This document shows positions 1 to 11,195 of a DNA stretch of 64,000 nt, piece after piece (position 1 is the first letter of the stretch; the number at the start of each line of letters is the position of its first letter). The notes beneath the pieces are model-generated. The model ran no database searches. It worked only from the letters and a program-made list of their open reading frames with translations, and was not told the DNA's origin. Both the position numbers and the translations under genes were made by a program. This DNA is from Primula veris. Its lineage: Eukaryota; Streptophyta; Magnoliopsida; Ericales; Primulaceae. The stretch covers positions 22,322,560-22,386,559 of the forward strand of contig OY821742.1 of NCBI GenBank assembly GCA_963682055.1, written 5' to 3'.

Positions 1-24
1 TCATTTTAGATTATTTTAACGATA

Positions 25-125
25 CCTTGTTAGCATGCATGTTGAAGGATTTCAATTGTATTGGCAGCCCATACACTTGGACAAACAGTTCTGATTGGCA
101 TCGGTTGGTCATGATTGTCTCAAAT
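25..125 (+). pseudogene. LINE endonuclease-like scrap
   Basis: One short frame reads DFNCIGSPYTWTNSSDWHR. This resembles the segment of plant L1-type endonucleases that ends in a [FY]TW-x-N motif. It runs into a stop soon after. No other LINE domain surrounds it, so it is at most a relic. Assignment rests on this one motif and is weak. Confidence 0.3.
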
Positions 126-157
126 TCCTAAAAGACCACTGCACTAAACAACAATTG

Positions 158-621
158 GGTGACAGTGTCTGCCCTAAGGAGTATAGAGGAGCGTATGGCT
201 AATCTTATAACCGACTCTATCTCTAAGCTACAGATTGAGAAGAATCAAGTAGGCATGCTCCCTGCGCAGCCCATAGCTAATCCAAAGGGACAAGCTCCAT
301 CTGACAACATGCCTTCTAGATAAATTCGAGTTGTGAGGATGCATGGTTAGCCACCAAAGTGAGGAGTTGGCTGATAAATTGCAGGACTTGCGTACGAAAG
401 AAGAAAAAGAGGAAGAATCTATGATTGCTTACCTGATCGCTAAAAAGTCTGGTGATGAGGATCCATCAATGGATATGTGGAGAGTGTATGATCCTAAGGC
501 ATACAGCGAGCACCTCACCAAGCTAGAGGCTGAGGTAGCCTCGACAGAACCCCTAACCGTCATTTCTCAAGGATACCATGGCAAAGAAGAAACGAATTTC
601 GACACTGAGGAGTCAATCTAG
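158..621 (+). pseudogene. possible retrotransposon gag C-terminal relic and downstream ORF
   Basis: The frame starting near 158 reads SIEERMANLITDSISKLQ and then LPAQPIANPKGQ. This resembles the linker of plant Ty3 gag proteins, where a coiled segment is followed by a PxPNPKGQ-type motif before the protease. It stops at 321. A second small open frame, 343-621 (92 residues), is highly charged and contains an EEKEEE stretch; I do not recognise it. No LTR or protease is adjacent. The whole is best read as a decayed retroelement fragment, with low certainty about the family. Confidence 0.3.
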
Positions 622-2260
622 CGGGAGTACTAACTGCCCCTCGTACATATAATTTCTACACACAAGTGGGCCTTCCAAGAGCACGAGGGTTATTGCAATA
701 TAAATCCTGTAAGTACAGATTTGTTACACGGAAAACTAAGCAAGTTCAATATTAGTCATTTTATATCCTAGAATTTTTTTTTATCTCTTTTTTCTCTTAT
801 TTTCTACCAATATATTTTCTACTAACTAAACCAATTTACCAAGTCTAACATGCAAGGGTTTTCAATTCTAACATATTTAATCTAGTAAATTACAGCTATG
901 TGTTCGATTAAGAGAGCTTTCATAACAATATAAATCATACAATTTAGACGTACTTAGCTTGATAGCCTTGGCAGTAATATCCAAAATGATAAAAGTATCT
1001 CAAAATATATTATAAAAGTGGGAGAAAAGCTAGAGATAAGGGAGAGTTTTCGAGCCTACCGAGGCTTTGGAACCATACTGGAGGTAGTATGTGCAAGCAA
1101 GGAACTTGCAACAGAGCAAACAATGAGCCGAATGCCACATTGGCTTCAGCTTTATCGTCTTTGCAGCCTCAACAACAACTTGCACTCCAATCCATCCTCT
1201 CAACATAGTGTCTTTATCTCTTCTCCTACAACAGACAAGCCTCCAACCTGTGTTTTCCCTACTTATTGTCCTCATTCTATACAAACAGGTTTTCAAATAA
1301 TATATTCTGGCAGCAACCGTGTGGGTCGTTTTGTTCAAGAGCAACTATGGATTGTTTTGTCCAAGAGCATTTCTTTTTTAGCTTCAAATGACCCTTTCAT
1401 GTAGAAAGTGTATATTAAATGTGTCATTTATAGTGAAAAATTTGCCTCACCGAGATGGTGAGTGAAATTTGGTTTGTGAGACTCTTGAGGGATTGCCTTG
1501 GAGGCAAATCCGGGTCACAATTTTAATTGCCTTATTCATTTTGCTTTTTCCCAACAATTTGAGTATTTTACTTTTTTTGGTAACGGAAGTAAGGAACAAG
1601 TTATTAATTATGAATCTTTTTTCCACATTCATTTCAGTGATGGAATGTTTGTTTTTCCATTTTGTATTGAAATATTTTAGTATTTTCTTACTTATTAGTA
1701 TTTGGTCTTTTATTGGCGCATAGTGGAGTATGTTGTAACTTTGGAAATGGGGACCGTAACTCAAAGTCATTCTAATTCTTAATTACTGAGAGTCATTGGA
1801 TATTATCTAAATTCATCTTGTGGTTGATATAAAAAATACTACACATAAAAGAGGCACAATTAGGCGGGCTAAAATTAGAAAATAAAAAGAAACTGGGCGG
1901 AAATAACAAGGAGAATAATACTATATAAACTTTTTAAGATTAATTATGACTTTTGAAAAGGTAAAACCAATTAATATAAATATAATTACTATTTATACTA
2001 TAAGTTTTAACTTGTCGACAATCACTGTATACGCTTTTCATTTTTGAGAAGCAACTTAATCCTCAACCAAATTTGTTATTTTACAAAGATTGTATGTAAT
2101 GCCAGGAAAAGCACATTTAGTATACTCAATTAACATACGCTAACAAAAAAATACCAAACTATCAACATTAACCATTTAAGTGCTAAACTACATACTTTTT
2201 TCACAAACAAATATTTCCAACAAAATCGATTTCAAAATCGTTTCGTGTGTCATCTTGCAA
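622..2260. other. AT-rich interval with no recognisable gene
   Basis: A 128-codon open frame at 1018-1404 has no recognisable domain, and its composition looks like noise. The rest is AT-rich with scattered homopolymers. I see no LTR boundary, promoter or known family here. Confidence 0.5.
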
Positions 2261-2268
2261 TCAAGTTA

Positions 2269-2393
2269 TTTTTATTTTTTTATAATTAACAACCCTCACT
2301 TTGGAGGTAATCTGCTTTGCATGTGCTAGGGATCAAACTCTGGTGGTGATCGTCGTATAATAGGGTCTCAACCACTTGGACCAACCACCTTGC
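2269..2393 (-). mobile_element. tRNA-derived SINE with 8-bp target duplication
   Basis: Read on the minus strand from 2393, the sequence has an RNA polymerase III A-box-like TGGTCCAAGTGG near the head. About 35-40 bp later comes a B-box-like GAGTTTGATCCC, and the element ends in an A-rich tail (T-rich on the plus strand, 2269-2290). This order is the standard layout of plant tRNA-derived SINEs. TCAAGTTA flanks it directly on both sides (2261-2268 and 2394-2401), as expected for LINE-assisted insertion. At ~125 bp it is of usual length. I cannot name the family without a database. Confidence 0.75.
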
Positions 2394-2573
2394 TCAAGTT
2401 AAAGGTTGTTATTCTTCGGTTTCCTAATTTTTTTTGCTTCGAATTATAGGGTCCAATAAAAATAACTTGTAGAATAGCGTATATAATATGTGTTGTCCCA
2501 AGAAACTTCCCTAATGATATCATGCAACCATACTCTTCACAAACGACCCCACCAACAGTTGATGGAACCTGAT

Positions 2574-5256
2574 TGTAATATCCTGAATAAAATACTGATA
2601 TATAATATACTTGTTTTATATTTAAAAAACATATGAAGAATTTGATTTATGTATATATTATCATGTGATAAACTAGTAATCGTGCCCCAGACATTGCGTA
2701 TGCGACGTGTTGTGCAAAAAAAATATAGAAACTAATTGTAGTTATGATATAAATATATGGATAATAAATAAATAAACATAATTTAAGATTTAAAAGAATG
2801 TTTGGTTGTTAAAGAGAGATAAATAGTTTTATTAGTTTTTACTTTTTATATTTTTATGGGAGTATGATATTATTGTAATTAATATAAAAGTGTAGGAGTA
2901 TTTTTGAAAAAAAAAAATAAAATTTTGCAGCCTCAAAACTTTTTATGGGAGTATGATATTATTGTAATTAATATAAAAGTGTAATGATATTTTTTTTTTT
3001 TAAAAAGGTAAAATTTGACAGTGTCAAAACTCGTGTGGGCTTATAATAAAAGTATAGATATGGATGTATTATCCTTACCATTAAGAATAATTATGGGGTC
3101 AACTTGAGTATTATCCTCACCTCTTCCCTTTTTAACTTCTTCTTTAACTTGATATATATCAGTATAGTTATATATTAATATGTACAGATTAACACGCATA
3201 CACACACAGACACATACTGCTAGATAGATAGATACAGTGAAAGAGAGATAATATATGGCCTCACTCACTTTAAACCCCATTTTCTCCGTGACTCGATTAT
3301 CCGTTTTTTGTACCGTCTACTCCGTTGCGTAGTTATTGCACATGAGAATATTCTGAGCTATATACAGTGGTTTATTTCCACTTTTCAGATATGGTTTTGA
3401 GCCTTTTAAAGGCTGGAATTTCTTTTACAGCGACAAGTTTTATCGGGTTATTGTAGTTTGATCATAGGCAGATTGAAGCTGGGTTTGGAGGCAAGGCGCA
3501 TGTGGTTTTATTCCTTTTGGTGCTTGTTCATCGCATACCAACTGTCCAACCTTTCATAACTTTATTCAAGGTACCATTTTGATACTTAAAGGGGAGTCTT
3601 TTTGTGTTTGTTATCTATAATAGAAGTAATACTCGTAGCTAGGGTTATATAGTTGTACAGTGACTGTATCAAGCTACCATTCCGGTATGAAGAGACTGAA
3701 TTTTACTCATTGTGATGGAAGTAATATGTTTCCTGTTTATATTTATTTGTGTTGCTTATAGCAGCTGTAGTTTTATAGCAGAACTTAGTTGATTGGCTTT
3801 GATGAGGTACCGTTTAAATACTGAAAAGGGAGACTTTTAGGTGTATATTGCAGGCTTCTTTCATGTTGCTTTTAATGTGGTTATTTGTGGTAGTAAGTTT
3901 ACTTGGAGTTGATAGATGAGATTAGTTGATTGCTGTCTTTGCCAAGGTACCAAGTTGGTACCAAAAAGGAAAGATTTTATCCTTGTCAAAAGTAGGAATC
4001 GGATTACTTCTAGTGTATGTTGCTAGGTGGTTTAAATAGTAACACTAATCATAGTTGTGATCATATAGTTGGACCTGTTTTCTTACCGGCCTTATGGAGT
4101 TGCTGTCTCGGTTTTTAGAATATAAATACGAGTTCTACTCTTGATGGAAGACAAGGATTCTAGTTCCTACTTGTTCTCTTATTCATTTCTATGTTGTTTA
4201 TGTATTTTAACTATGTGTTTTATCATATAGAAATTTGAATCGTTCACATGTAACTTGTCCAGCAACGGACCAAGGCTCATGATGATTTCAGAAAACAAGT
4301 TTTGTAGTTCATTGACTAATAAATTACCTGAGTATTTGATACTATTGCACATTCATGTTTATTATACCGTTACTGTGATTTCAGTAGCTTTATTTTACAA
4401 ACATTGATGTTTTTATCATATAGTTCATGAAAAAACGGGAGTAATGAGTCTAAGTAATTGAGGAGAGGTGTGGTGTTGTCGTGAGTCTTTTGTTGTTGTC
4501 GGCCTTTTTAAATTTCTTTTAGGATTCACGTGCTGTGTATGGTTTCATGATGAGTTGACTGTGTACATGGATCTGAGGAGTGATCCGACACTTTATTTGT
4601 GAATCCGACTTTATCGGTCTTTTATTTGGTTTATGGTTCACGTGCCACAGGGGTTCCGGCGGGTTTGGGGCTCACGGAAAATACGGCAATAGTCGGCGTA
4701 TAGTCTCATGATGAGTTGATTCTATATGAGGATCTGAGGAGTGATCTGGCACTATATTTGTGAATCCAACTTTATACACATTTGAGTCATACACTTTTGA
4801 GTCATGTGTGGAGTCACGACACTTGGTGTTTGTAGTAGAGGTGTAGCAAATGAGATATAACAGGATGAAACACTAATATTAAAATAATCAAAATACATTT
4901 GCATTATTATTTGTAGTTTGTAGACGTATACATGATGAATTTAGCTAACTCACTCTTTGTTCTGTTTTTCGTTTTTGTTTACTTATATTATTTTAGGCGG
5001 AGGCACTGATGTAAAGGGTCGATGCCTATTTGAGTGTTCTAGCATAACTCGAGGCGGGAACGATTTGACATGCGCGTGTAGTAGGTACTCAAGGCCAAGT
5101 TAGTGTCGTTTTGTATATACAGTAGATGTTTCTGAACAGTGTTTGTGTAATATATAAGTGAAAATGTTGTGGTTTCAAGGTCGTCTGTTCTATAGTTATT
5201 TTGCTTTATTTATTTTTAATCACGTCCCCGGGTATCTGTAAATTTGGGGCGTGACA
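2574..5256 (+). repeat. Ty3/gypsy LTR (5' LTR of a bodiless element)
   Basis: The 3' end is well supported: GGGGCGTGACA at 5246-5256, followed after two bases by a primer-binding site. The same GGCGTGACA ending closes the chromovirus LTRs elsewhere in this window. The 5' end is inferred from TGTAATATCCTGA at 2574, which resembles the TGTAACATCCCG start of those LTRs. If right, the LTR is ~2.7 kb. Inside, a ~75-bp segment around 4550-4610 recurs imperfectly at ~4715-4775 (both with GATCTGAGGAGTGATC). A motif beginning AGGTACC recurs near 3571, 3805 and 3945. The left boundary could be wrong by hundreds of bases. Confidence 0.5.
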
Positions 5257-5258
5257 GC

Positions 5259-5271
5259 TTGCTATCAGAGC
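5259..5271 (+). other. primer-binding site (initiator Met tRNA)
   Basis: TTGCTATCAGAGC differs by one base from the usual plant retrotransposon site TTGGTATCAGAGC, which pairs with the 3' end of initiator Met tRNA. It lies two bases after the LTR end, the expected spacing. Confidence 0.75.
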
Positions 5272-7088
5272 TAACATGCTTAACAGTTTTAGGTGGCCTT
5301 GAGTTTTGGTAGGTGCGCATTTGTGGACGCTTGTTTGAGCAACGAGGTCGAAGTGTTACTGCGTATAGGTTGAACTCTTTATCTTATCTCTTTTCTAACT
5401 TGTGGAGACTATTTTTTTTATTAGTTAGTTCAACTTGACCAAAAGAATGCTTAAACAAGGAATGTGGTGTCGAGGTGGCGGTGAGCATGGCGAAGTAGAG
5501 GTGGGAGTACCGGTGATCGAAGAAGGACTCTTAATATACGTTTTATTTTATTTTTATGAATGCATATGGATTTACAAATATTTGCTGCTTAGTAATTGTG
5601 TAGATTGTGATTGGGTTGTGATTATTTGTATGGTTATTTGAGTACATATATGACGCATAATTTTTCCTTGTCTGATAGCTAGCGTGAATACAACATATAA
5701 TGTGTAAATATTGGCAGGAACCGGGAAGTACAGTTTGTAAGTGTTGACTTGCGTATTGTGCATCTGATAACTATTTACTTGCGATTAATGTGAAGAATGT
5801 AATTGTTTTTCATTTTAAAACTTTTGAGTTTTTGAAAGAACGAAAAAAGAAGAAGTTAAAAATGGGAGTTAGTCTGAAAGTACCCTAACGACAGTTGGCC
5901 AACCTTGAATTTCACAGGGGAATAATATGGATGCCAATACTGATTAGGTGTTTTACCAAACCCGAGTAAAGAAGGCAATGCTATTATTAAAAAAAAAAAA
6001 GGCTGTTTCATAAAATCATTCTCAGGTGGTTCTTTTTAAAAATTAAGGTTTACGCAAGGATGTGACTTTATGATCTTGAAGAAGTTTCTGTTTTGTGTCA
6101 ATATGTGAATTGATACCCCACTAGTGTAGTACTACCCTGACTTATCTATTCAATATATGATCTCATATGGAAGTATCACAATTTTATATTCAATTTGCTT
6201 TACGATATAAGCTTCTCAAAGCAAGGAATATGAGTATGAGTGATATTAAATGTCAAACTATTTGGGAGAATATTATAACTCTAATGAATATAGTAGGAAT
6301 TGATTTAAATTTCGGATGGTCTTGCTAAGTTGGGTGCAAATGGTCTATCCTTATTTTTTTTAAATGATGGTTCACTTCCTATTAAATTTTATGGTATGTA
6401 TAAAATGGACAATATTAGTGTTGGTAACCGCAAAGGAAAATGTAGAGCCAGTTCTGTTAGTTTGTGAAAGGGTAGTGGTGATTTCTGTGGGCTACAATAT
6501 CTCAGCCCCTGGCTCACTTGACAATCGGCAACCAACTTTGGCTGTGGTCTCTTTTTATACCGTCTATTTCTTTTTCCAATTTGGGGGGTGTGAGATAGAG
6601 TGGGTTTTTACAGTATGGCGGAGTACACTAATTGGCTACGTAGTACTGTTTTCTGGCAAATTTTTTGCCTAACTCAGATTGCTGGCATTTGGGAGGAGGT
6701 CACAAAGGAGAGAGATTTACTTAAAGAGGATAATGCTCACCTCAACACTCAGAATGAGCTCACAAATGGTTGGTTTTTTATGGTTAACGATAAAAAAAAT
6801 ACAGACTCATGCAAGTGGTTATGGCGCTGGAAAATGAAGTGCAAGCCTTGAAGGAAAAATATGAACATAGTGAAGCACCTAATGAGGGATGCATTGCCTA
6901 ATTTTCTGCTTTCTCGTTATAAGTTGGTATTTTGTAAGAGGCTTTGTTCCTGTCCTAGTAATGTTTGTATATATTTCTTATGACAGGGGTTTGTAGATAT
7001 GTTGATGTAAATATCCTTTTGTGATGTACTGGGTTAGGTCCCTCTGTTTATGTAATGAATGAAACAACTTTTTGCTTAAAAATAATAA
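5272..7088 (+). other. decayed leader and unrecognised fragments
   Basis: After the primer-binding site there is leader-like sequence, and a short Gly/Glu-rich frame at ~5459-5535 that could be the start of a gag. Nothing retroviral follows. At ~6318-6350 a DGLAKLGANG-like reading resembles the end of the LINE-type RNase H domain. At ~6690-6770 a WEEVTKERDLLKEDNAHLN reading looks coiled-coil, and I do not recognise it. An A-run at 5990-6001 and a possible transcript 3' end near 7060 are present. No complete gene is visible. Confidence 0.4.
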
Positions 7089-7093
7089 TAATT

Positions 7094-8426
7094 TGTTAGA
7101 AAAACATGTTTTACATGTGTGTTTCCGGATGATCACAGGACAAACATCAAGTCGATATTACATGTGACAACGCTGAGTTGTTAATACCGTACTCAACGTA
7201 TTTGAGTAGCTCGTGTGACGAGTTTCGTAACGGTATATCGCATGACCTATTCGGAGAATGGGTGTGAATACTAATCGGCTTCAAAGTTGGGTTCTTGAAA
7301 AAGAAGAAAATCTCAATCCTGGAAAATGGATTAAAGAAATTGAAAACCAATGAGGGTTTTCCCATATTGGAATATTAAGAGTTAATTTTACAATATATAT
7401 ACAAGTCCAACCCATTTAGTTGTTAAACTAACATGTCCACATACACCTAAGAGTATTAGTGTGTACCACACACGCGCGCTTGTTCGGGTCATGGGTCACG
7501 GCGCGGACGTGGGCTTGAGATTTAGGATTTGGGTCAAATCTGAAAAGCAAGTTTTGTATAAAATACAAAAGTAGTCCCTAGAGTTTCCAGCCATTGAAAC
7601 GGCAGCAATCAATGAGAATAAATTGCAAATTAAGTGCTGCAGTTTCAAAAATTGATTGGGCGGATTCTGGGGTTGTAATTTCCAGAATTAAATGACCATT
7701 AATGGCTGCGGTTTCAAGAAATCCTATAATGACCACAATTCACACAACACACAACATAAGCATCATACTAGAGAGAGAGAATCGCACCACCAACAGCTCG
7801 ACCTGTGGTTAGGTGCCGGTTTCCACACGACCCACTCTAAGACAGAAGTTGTACCTTGGGAACAAAATCCTGAAACCAGAAACCTTTAAAGGTGGTTCGG
7901 GAAATATTGTTTAAGGGAAACTGTCCAGCAGTTGCCTCTTCTTTTTATTTCAGTCCTTTTAAATTATGTTCTTTCATTTCAGTATTGTTTTAATTATGTA
8001 ATTTACTTTTTAGTCTTTTACATTCTGTAATTTATATTTTCAGTACTGTTTACTTTTCTTTATTTACTTTCCAGTCTTTTATATTCTGTAATTTATATTT
8101 CAGTTCTGTAATTTTTTTTATTTACAGAAACAGTCCAGACATTTAGTAATCATACTATTCTGTCTGGCAGTTTCTTTTAATTGTTAAACAGTCCAGCAGT
8201 TTAATAATTATACTATTCTGTCTGACAGTTTCAAACAATTACAATTCAGTCCAGCAGTTTAATAATTTATATTAAATATGTCTGGAATTTAATTAGTGTA
8301 ATTTAAATTCTGTACGAGTCAGGAATTGTAATTTATATTCCGTTTGTGAGAAATAAAATTGTTTATTTCTATTTCAGTCATTTGTTATTTATTTTATTGC
8401 TTTTCGATATAGTACAAAACCAACAA
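7094..8426 (+). repeat. Copia 5' LTR (1333 bp)
   Basis: It starts TGTTAG and ends CCAACA. From 7778 onward it aligns with the truncated 3' LTR at 21021-21668, both ending in the same CGATATAGTACAAAACCAACA-type stretch. A TATA-like TATAAAATAC lies near 7557, with AC-rich, transcript-start-like sequence at 7735-7765. After the LTR end the internal sequence does not contain the usual TGGTATCAGAGC primer site. Confidence 0.8.
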
Positions 8427-8839
8427 TCTTAAACAATATCACTTTTTGGTTTTACTAATTTCGAAAAGAAAGGACTTTTCTTTTTCTTTTTTATGTTTGT
8501 AGACGTCTCGGAGTTTATTCTTGCAAAATCATTGATAGTCTACTAGAAATTGAAATTTGCAAATAGAATAACTCCGATTGGATTTTAATTGATTTATTAT
8601 AAAAAAGAGTTCTTAGTGAAATCAAAAGAAATTTGATTTTCACGCTAGAATCTCGTTGTTGTTGGTACGACGTCATTCTTTTGAGCAAAACTAATTAATT
8701 TATAATTAGTATTTGCAATTAAGAATATTAGTATTCTTTCGAGAAACTAATATATTTTATATTGTCATTTCAGATGACAAATGAGGATCAAACACCCACC
8801 GTTCCTTCGGGAGACGTGCAGGAGCGTAGTTGTTGTTGG
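8427..8839 (+). pseudogene. Copia leader and gag N-terminus
   Basis: AT-rich leader, then an ATG at 8774 opening MTNEDQTPTVPSGDVQ, an N-terminus of the sort seen in plant Copia gag. The frame is cut at 8839 by the Ty3 insertion, whose left target copy would be GTTGG (8835-8839). The gag frame resumes beyond the inserted element near 18395, with an unknown amount deleted. The gag start is inferred from position and composition. Confidence 0.55.
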
Positions 8840-10505
8840 TGTAACATCCCGTATTTTTATAAGTGATTTTATTTATGATTTAATTTATCCAAAAACGTTT
8901 TATTCAAAATTTTACCAAAAACCGGTCATTCGACTAATTTTTAGCCAAAAACCGAAACTCTTCCAAAAAGCTTTATTTTTAAAACCTGTTACTAATTTTA
9001 TAAATAAAAAGGACCCAATAGGTTTGTTTCTAAAGATTTGTTATTTTTGAGTAGTAGAACAATATTTTTGGATTAAGAGTTAGCTTTTAAAACTTTGGGG
9101 ACCAAATAGTTCGCTTCCACAAACGTTGTAAAAACAGTTTTTCTAAACCTAAAATCAGCCACTTTTCATTCTAAAAACCTAAATCAAAACAGCAAAATAG
9201 AAGAGAGAAAAAGAGAGAAAAGAGAAGAAGAAGAAGAAGAGGAAACCACCATTAGCGGGCTCATACCGAAAGCATCTCGACTACGCTCTAAGGTAACGGG
9301 GGTTATCCATTGCGACTAGACGAGGGTGTATGTCAGGATTATGTTTTACGATTATTGTTAATTGGGGGGTTTTTGCCTTTTATCTTAAATATGTTCTTAA
9401 TTGGTTAATTGGGTTTATTTGTTGGATGTTTTAATTCACTTGTTTGATTTTGGATTAGTTGTGGATTTAGTCTTTTGATTTCGGATTAATGATAATATTA
9501 ATGGGTTGCGTGTTATATGCGTTGATTATGTATTATTATGGTTGTTGATAGAATTGGGTAAATTATTGTTGAATAAAGATGAGTTTTATATTATGCATAC
9601 AAAGTGTTTGTTAAAATGCCTAAATGGGTTTTTATGTTGTTGAAATGATTGGCTAGTTGTGAATCTAGCATCTATGATTATGGTTTATGTTGTATTAAGT
9701 TAAGTGACGTATGAGTTTATGTTAGTTGAATAGTATAATATTATTGGCCGAGGCCTTAATATTTATACGTATGAGATGGTGTTATTTGCATGATTTTATA
9801 TTATTGGCCGAGGCCTTGTGATTTAGCTGTAGTGGCAATGGTCTCTGTCTCTCCCTAATTCCGGGGACAGAAGACGGCCGAGGGGATAGGGAATGACTCG
9901 TCTTACGGACCGGGGCGAGTGGCGTTAGAGGTCCCAGTGTGCACTATATTTACTTTTATGTTAGCAATGGTCTATGTCTCTCCCTAATTCCGGGGGCATA
10001 AGACGGCCGAAGGGATAGGGAATGACTCGTCTTACGGACTGGGACGAGTGGCGTGAGAGGTCCAAGTGCGCACTATAAATCTACTTTTATGTTGCAAGGT
10101 CTCTGTCTCTCCCTAATTCCGGGACAGAAGACGGCCGAAGGGATAGGGAATGACCTACCTTACGGACTGGGGTAGGTGGCGTGAGAGGTCCATGTATGCT
10201 TTAGATGTATGTTGTTGTTATCTAATTTATTTAATTTATCCCGTTGTAGAATGTCTTTATATTTCTCTTTATACGTCGATTATCGTAGTTGTAGAATTTG
10301 TGGGCTCTTGCATTTATGGGATGGAGTGAGGGTATTTGTGGTGCCGTCCCGTCTAGTTATGTGCGTGGGACTCACCGTTACAATTTTGTTGTTCAGGTAC
10401 ATTATAGGTTGAGGCGTTTGGTTAGCAGCTTTAGCAATGCATCACATGGGCTCGGGGCTTCCGCTTTATTTTCATTTAGATTATATTTTGAGGTTGTAGC
10501 CTACG
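8840..10505 (+). repeat. chromovirus 5' LTR, 3'-truncated
   Basis: Begins TGTAACATCCCG and matches 16532-18199 almost base for base, up to the shared CTACG at 10501-10505. The remaining ~190 bp of the LTR, present in the other four copies, are absent here and are replaced by a tandem array. TATTGGCCGAGGCC occurs twice (near 9742 and 9811), followed by three tandem hairpin units. Confidence 0.85.
9833..10190 (+). repeat. three tandem ~125-bp hairpin units in the LTR
   Basis: Each unit holds a GTCT-x-TGTC arm facing a GACA/GGCATA-AGAC arm. Downstream is a 7-bp stem closed over TTACGGACYGG. The stems are 9896-9902 with 9914-9920 (ACTCGTC/GGCGAGT), 10025-10031 with 10043-10049 (ACTCGTC/GACGAGT), and 10153-10159 with 10171-10177 (ACCTACC/GGTAGGT). 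Equivalent units occur at 17525-17882 (three), 25278-25640 (three), 50832-51310 (four) and 55010-55368 (three). In the third type four adjacent pairs are replaced on both arms. Function is unknown. Confidence 0.8.
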
Positions 10506-10873
10506 ATCGGTCGTTGCCCAAACGATCGGTCGAAATTCTTCAGAAATTTTTTCAGACCCTACTGGAGTAAAAAACGATCGGTCGTTGCCCAGACGATCGG
10601 TCGAAATTCTTCAGAAATTTTTCAGACCCTACTGGACCAAAAAAACGATCGGTCGTTGCCCAAAACGACCGGTCGAATTTTTGGTGACCTCTCGGGAATA
10701 TTTGGACCGAAACGATCGGTCGTTACCCAAAACGATCGGTCGAATTTTTGGTGACCTCTCGGGAATATTTGGACCAAAACAATCGGTCGTTACCCAAAAC
10801 GATCGGTCTAATTTTTGGTGACCTCTCGGGAATATTTGGATCAAAACGATCGGTCGTTTTGTCCAAAACGATC
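10506..10873 (+). repeat. CGATCGGTCG tandem array in place of the LTR end
   Basis: CGATCGGTCG or a one-base variant occurs about a dozen times, usually in pairs separated by TTGCCCAAAA or TTACCCAAAA. In the second half it is organised as ~68-bp units ending in GACCTCTCGGGAATATTTGG. The motif is partly palindromic. It stands where the last part of the LTR and the tRNA primer site should be. Confidence 0.8.
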
Positions 10874-11195
10874 AGTCGAATTTTGGTAATTTTGCGGTTT
10901 TTCTGTTATACTTCGAAAGCTCATAACTTCTTCGTTTTAACTCCGATTCTGATTCCGCTTGAAGCGTTGGCTTCGTTTTTCCGTACTCTATCTTTCTGGC
11001 ATTTCAGAATTTTCATTTTCTATTTTTGGAAAAATCAAAGCGATATATCGTCGAAATTGAGAATTCGTAAAAATCAGTTTTTGAACCTTAGAAAGCTTGA
11101 TAAAGTGATTGAGTTGTAAACCAAGCTTTTATCATGTATGAATATACATGTATGAATAGTAGTGTCGAGTAAGACAACTAAAGTGTTGGTTTTAA
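10874..11195 (+). other. chromovirus 5' leader
   Basis: Noncoding, with a CATAACTTCTTCGTTTTAAC stretch of the kind seen in leaders of related plant Ty3 elements. No primer-binding site is visible between the LTR homology end and gag. Confidence 0.5.

Noticed and set aside
1018..1404. 128-codon ORF with overlapping antisense ORF 1030-1344
   Set aside because: No recognisable motif and no splice or promoter context. Two overlapping frames of similar length suggest chance.
10209..10412. 67-codon ORF repeated at 17903-18106 and partly at 55428-55673, conserved among LTRs
   Set aside because: Conservation follows from the LTRs being copies of each other. The corresponding region in the other two solo LTRs does not keep the frame, and the residues show no domain. 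Not called as a gene.
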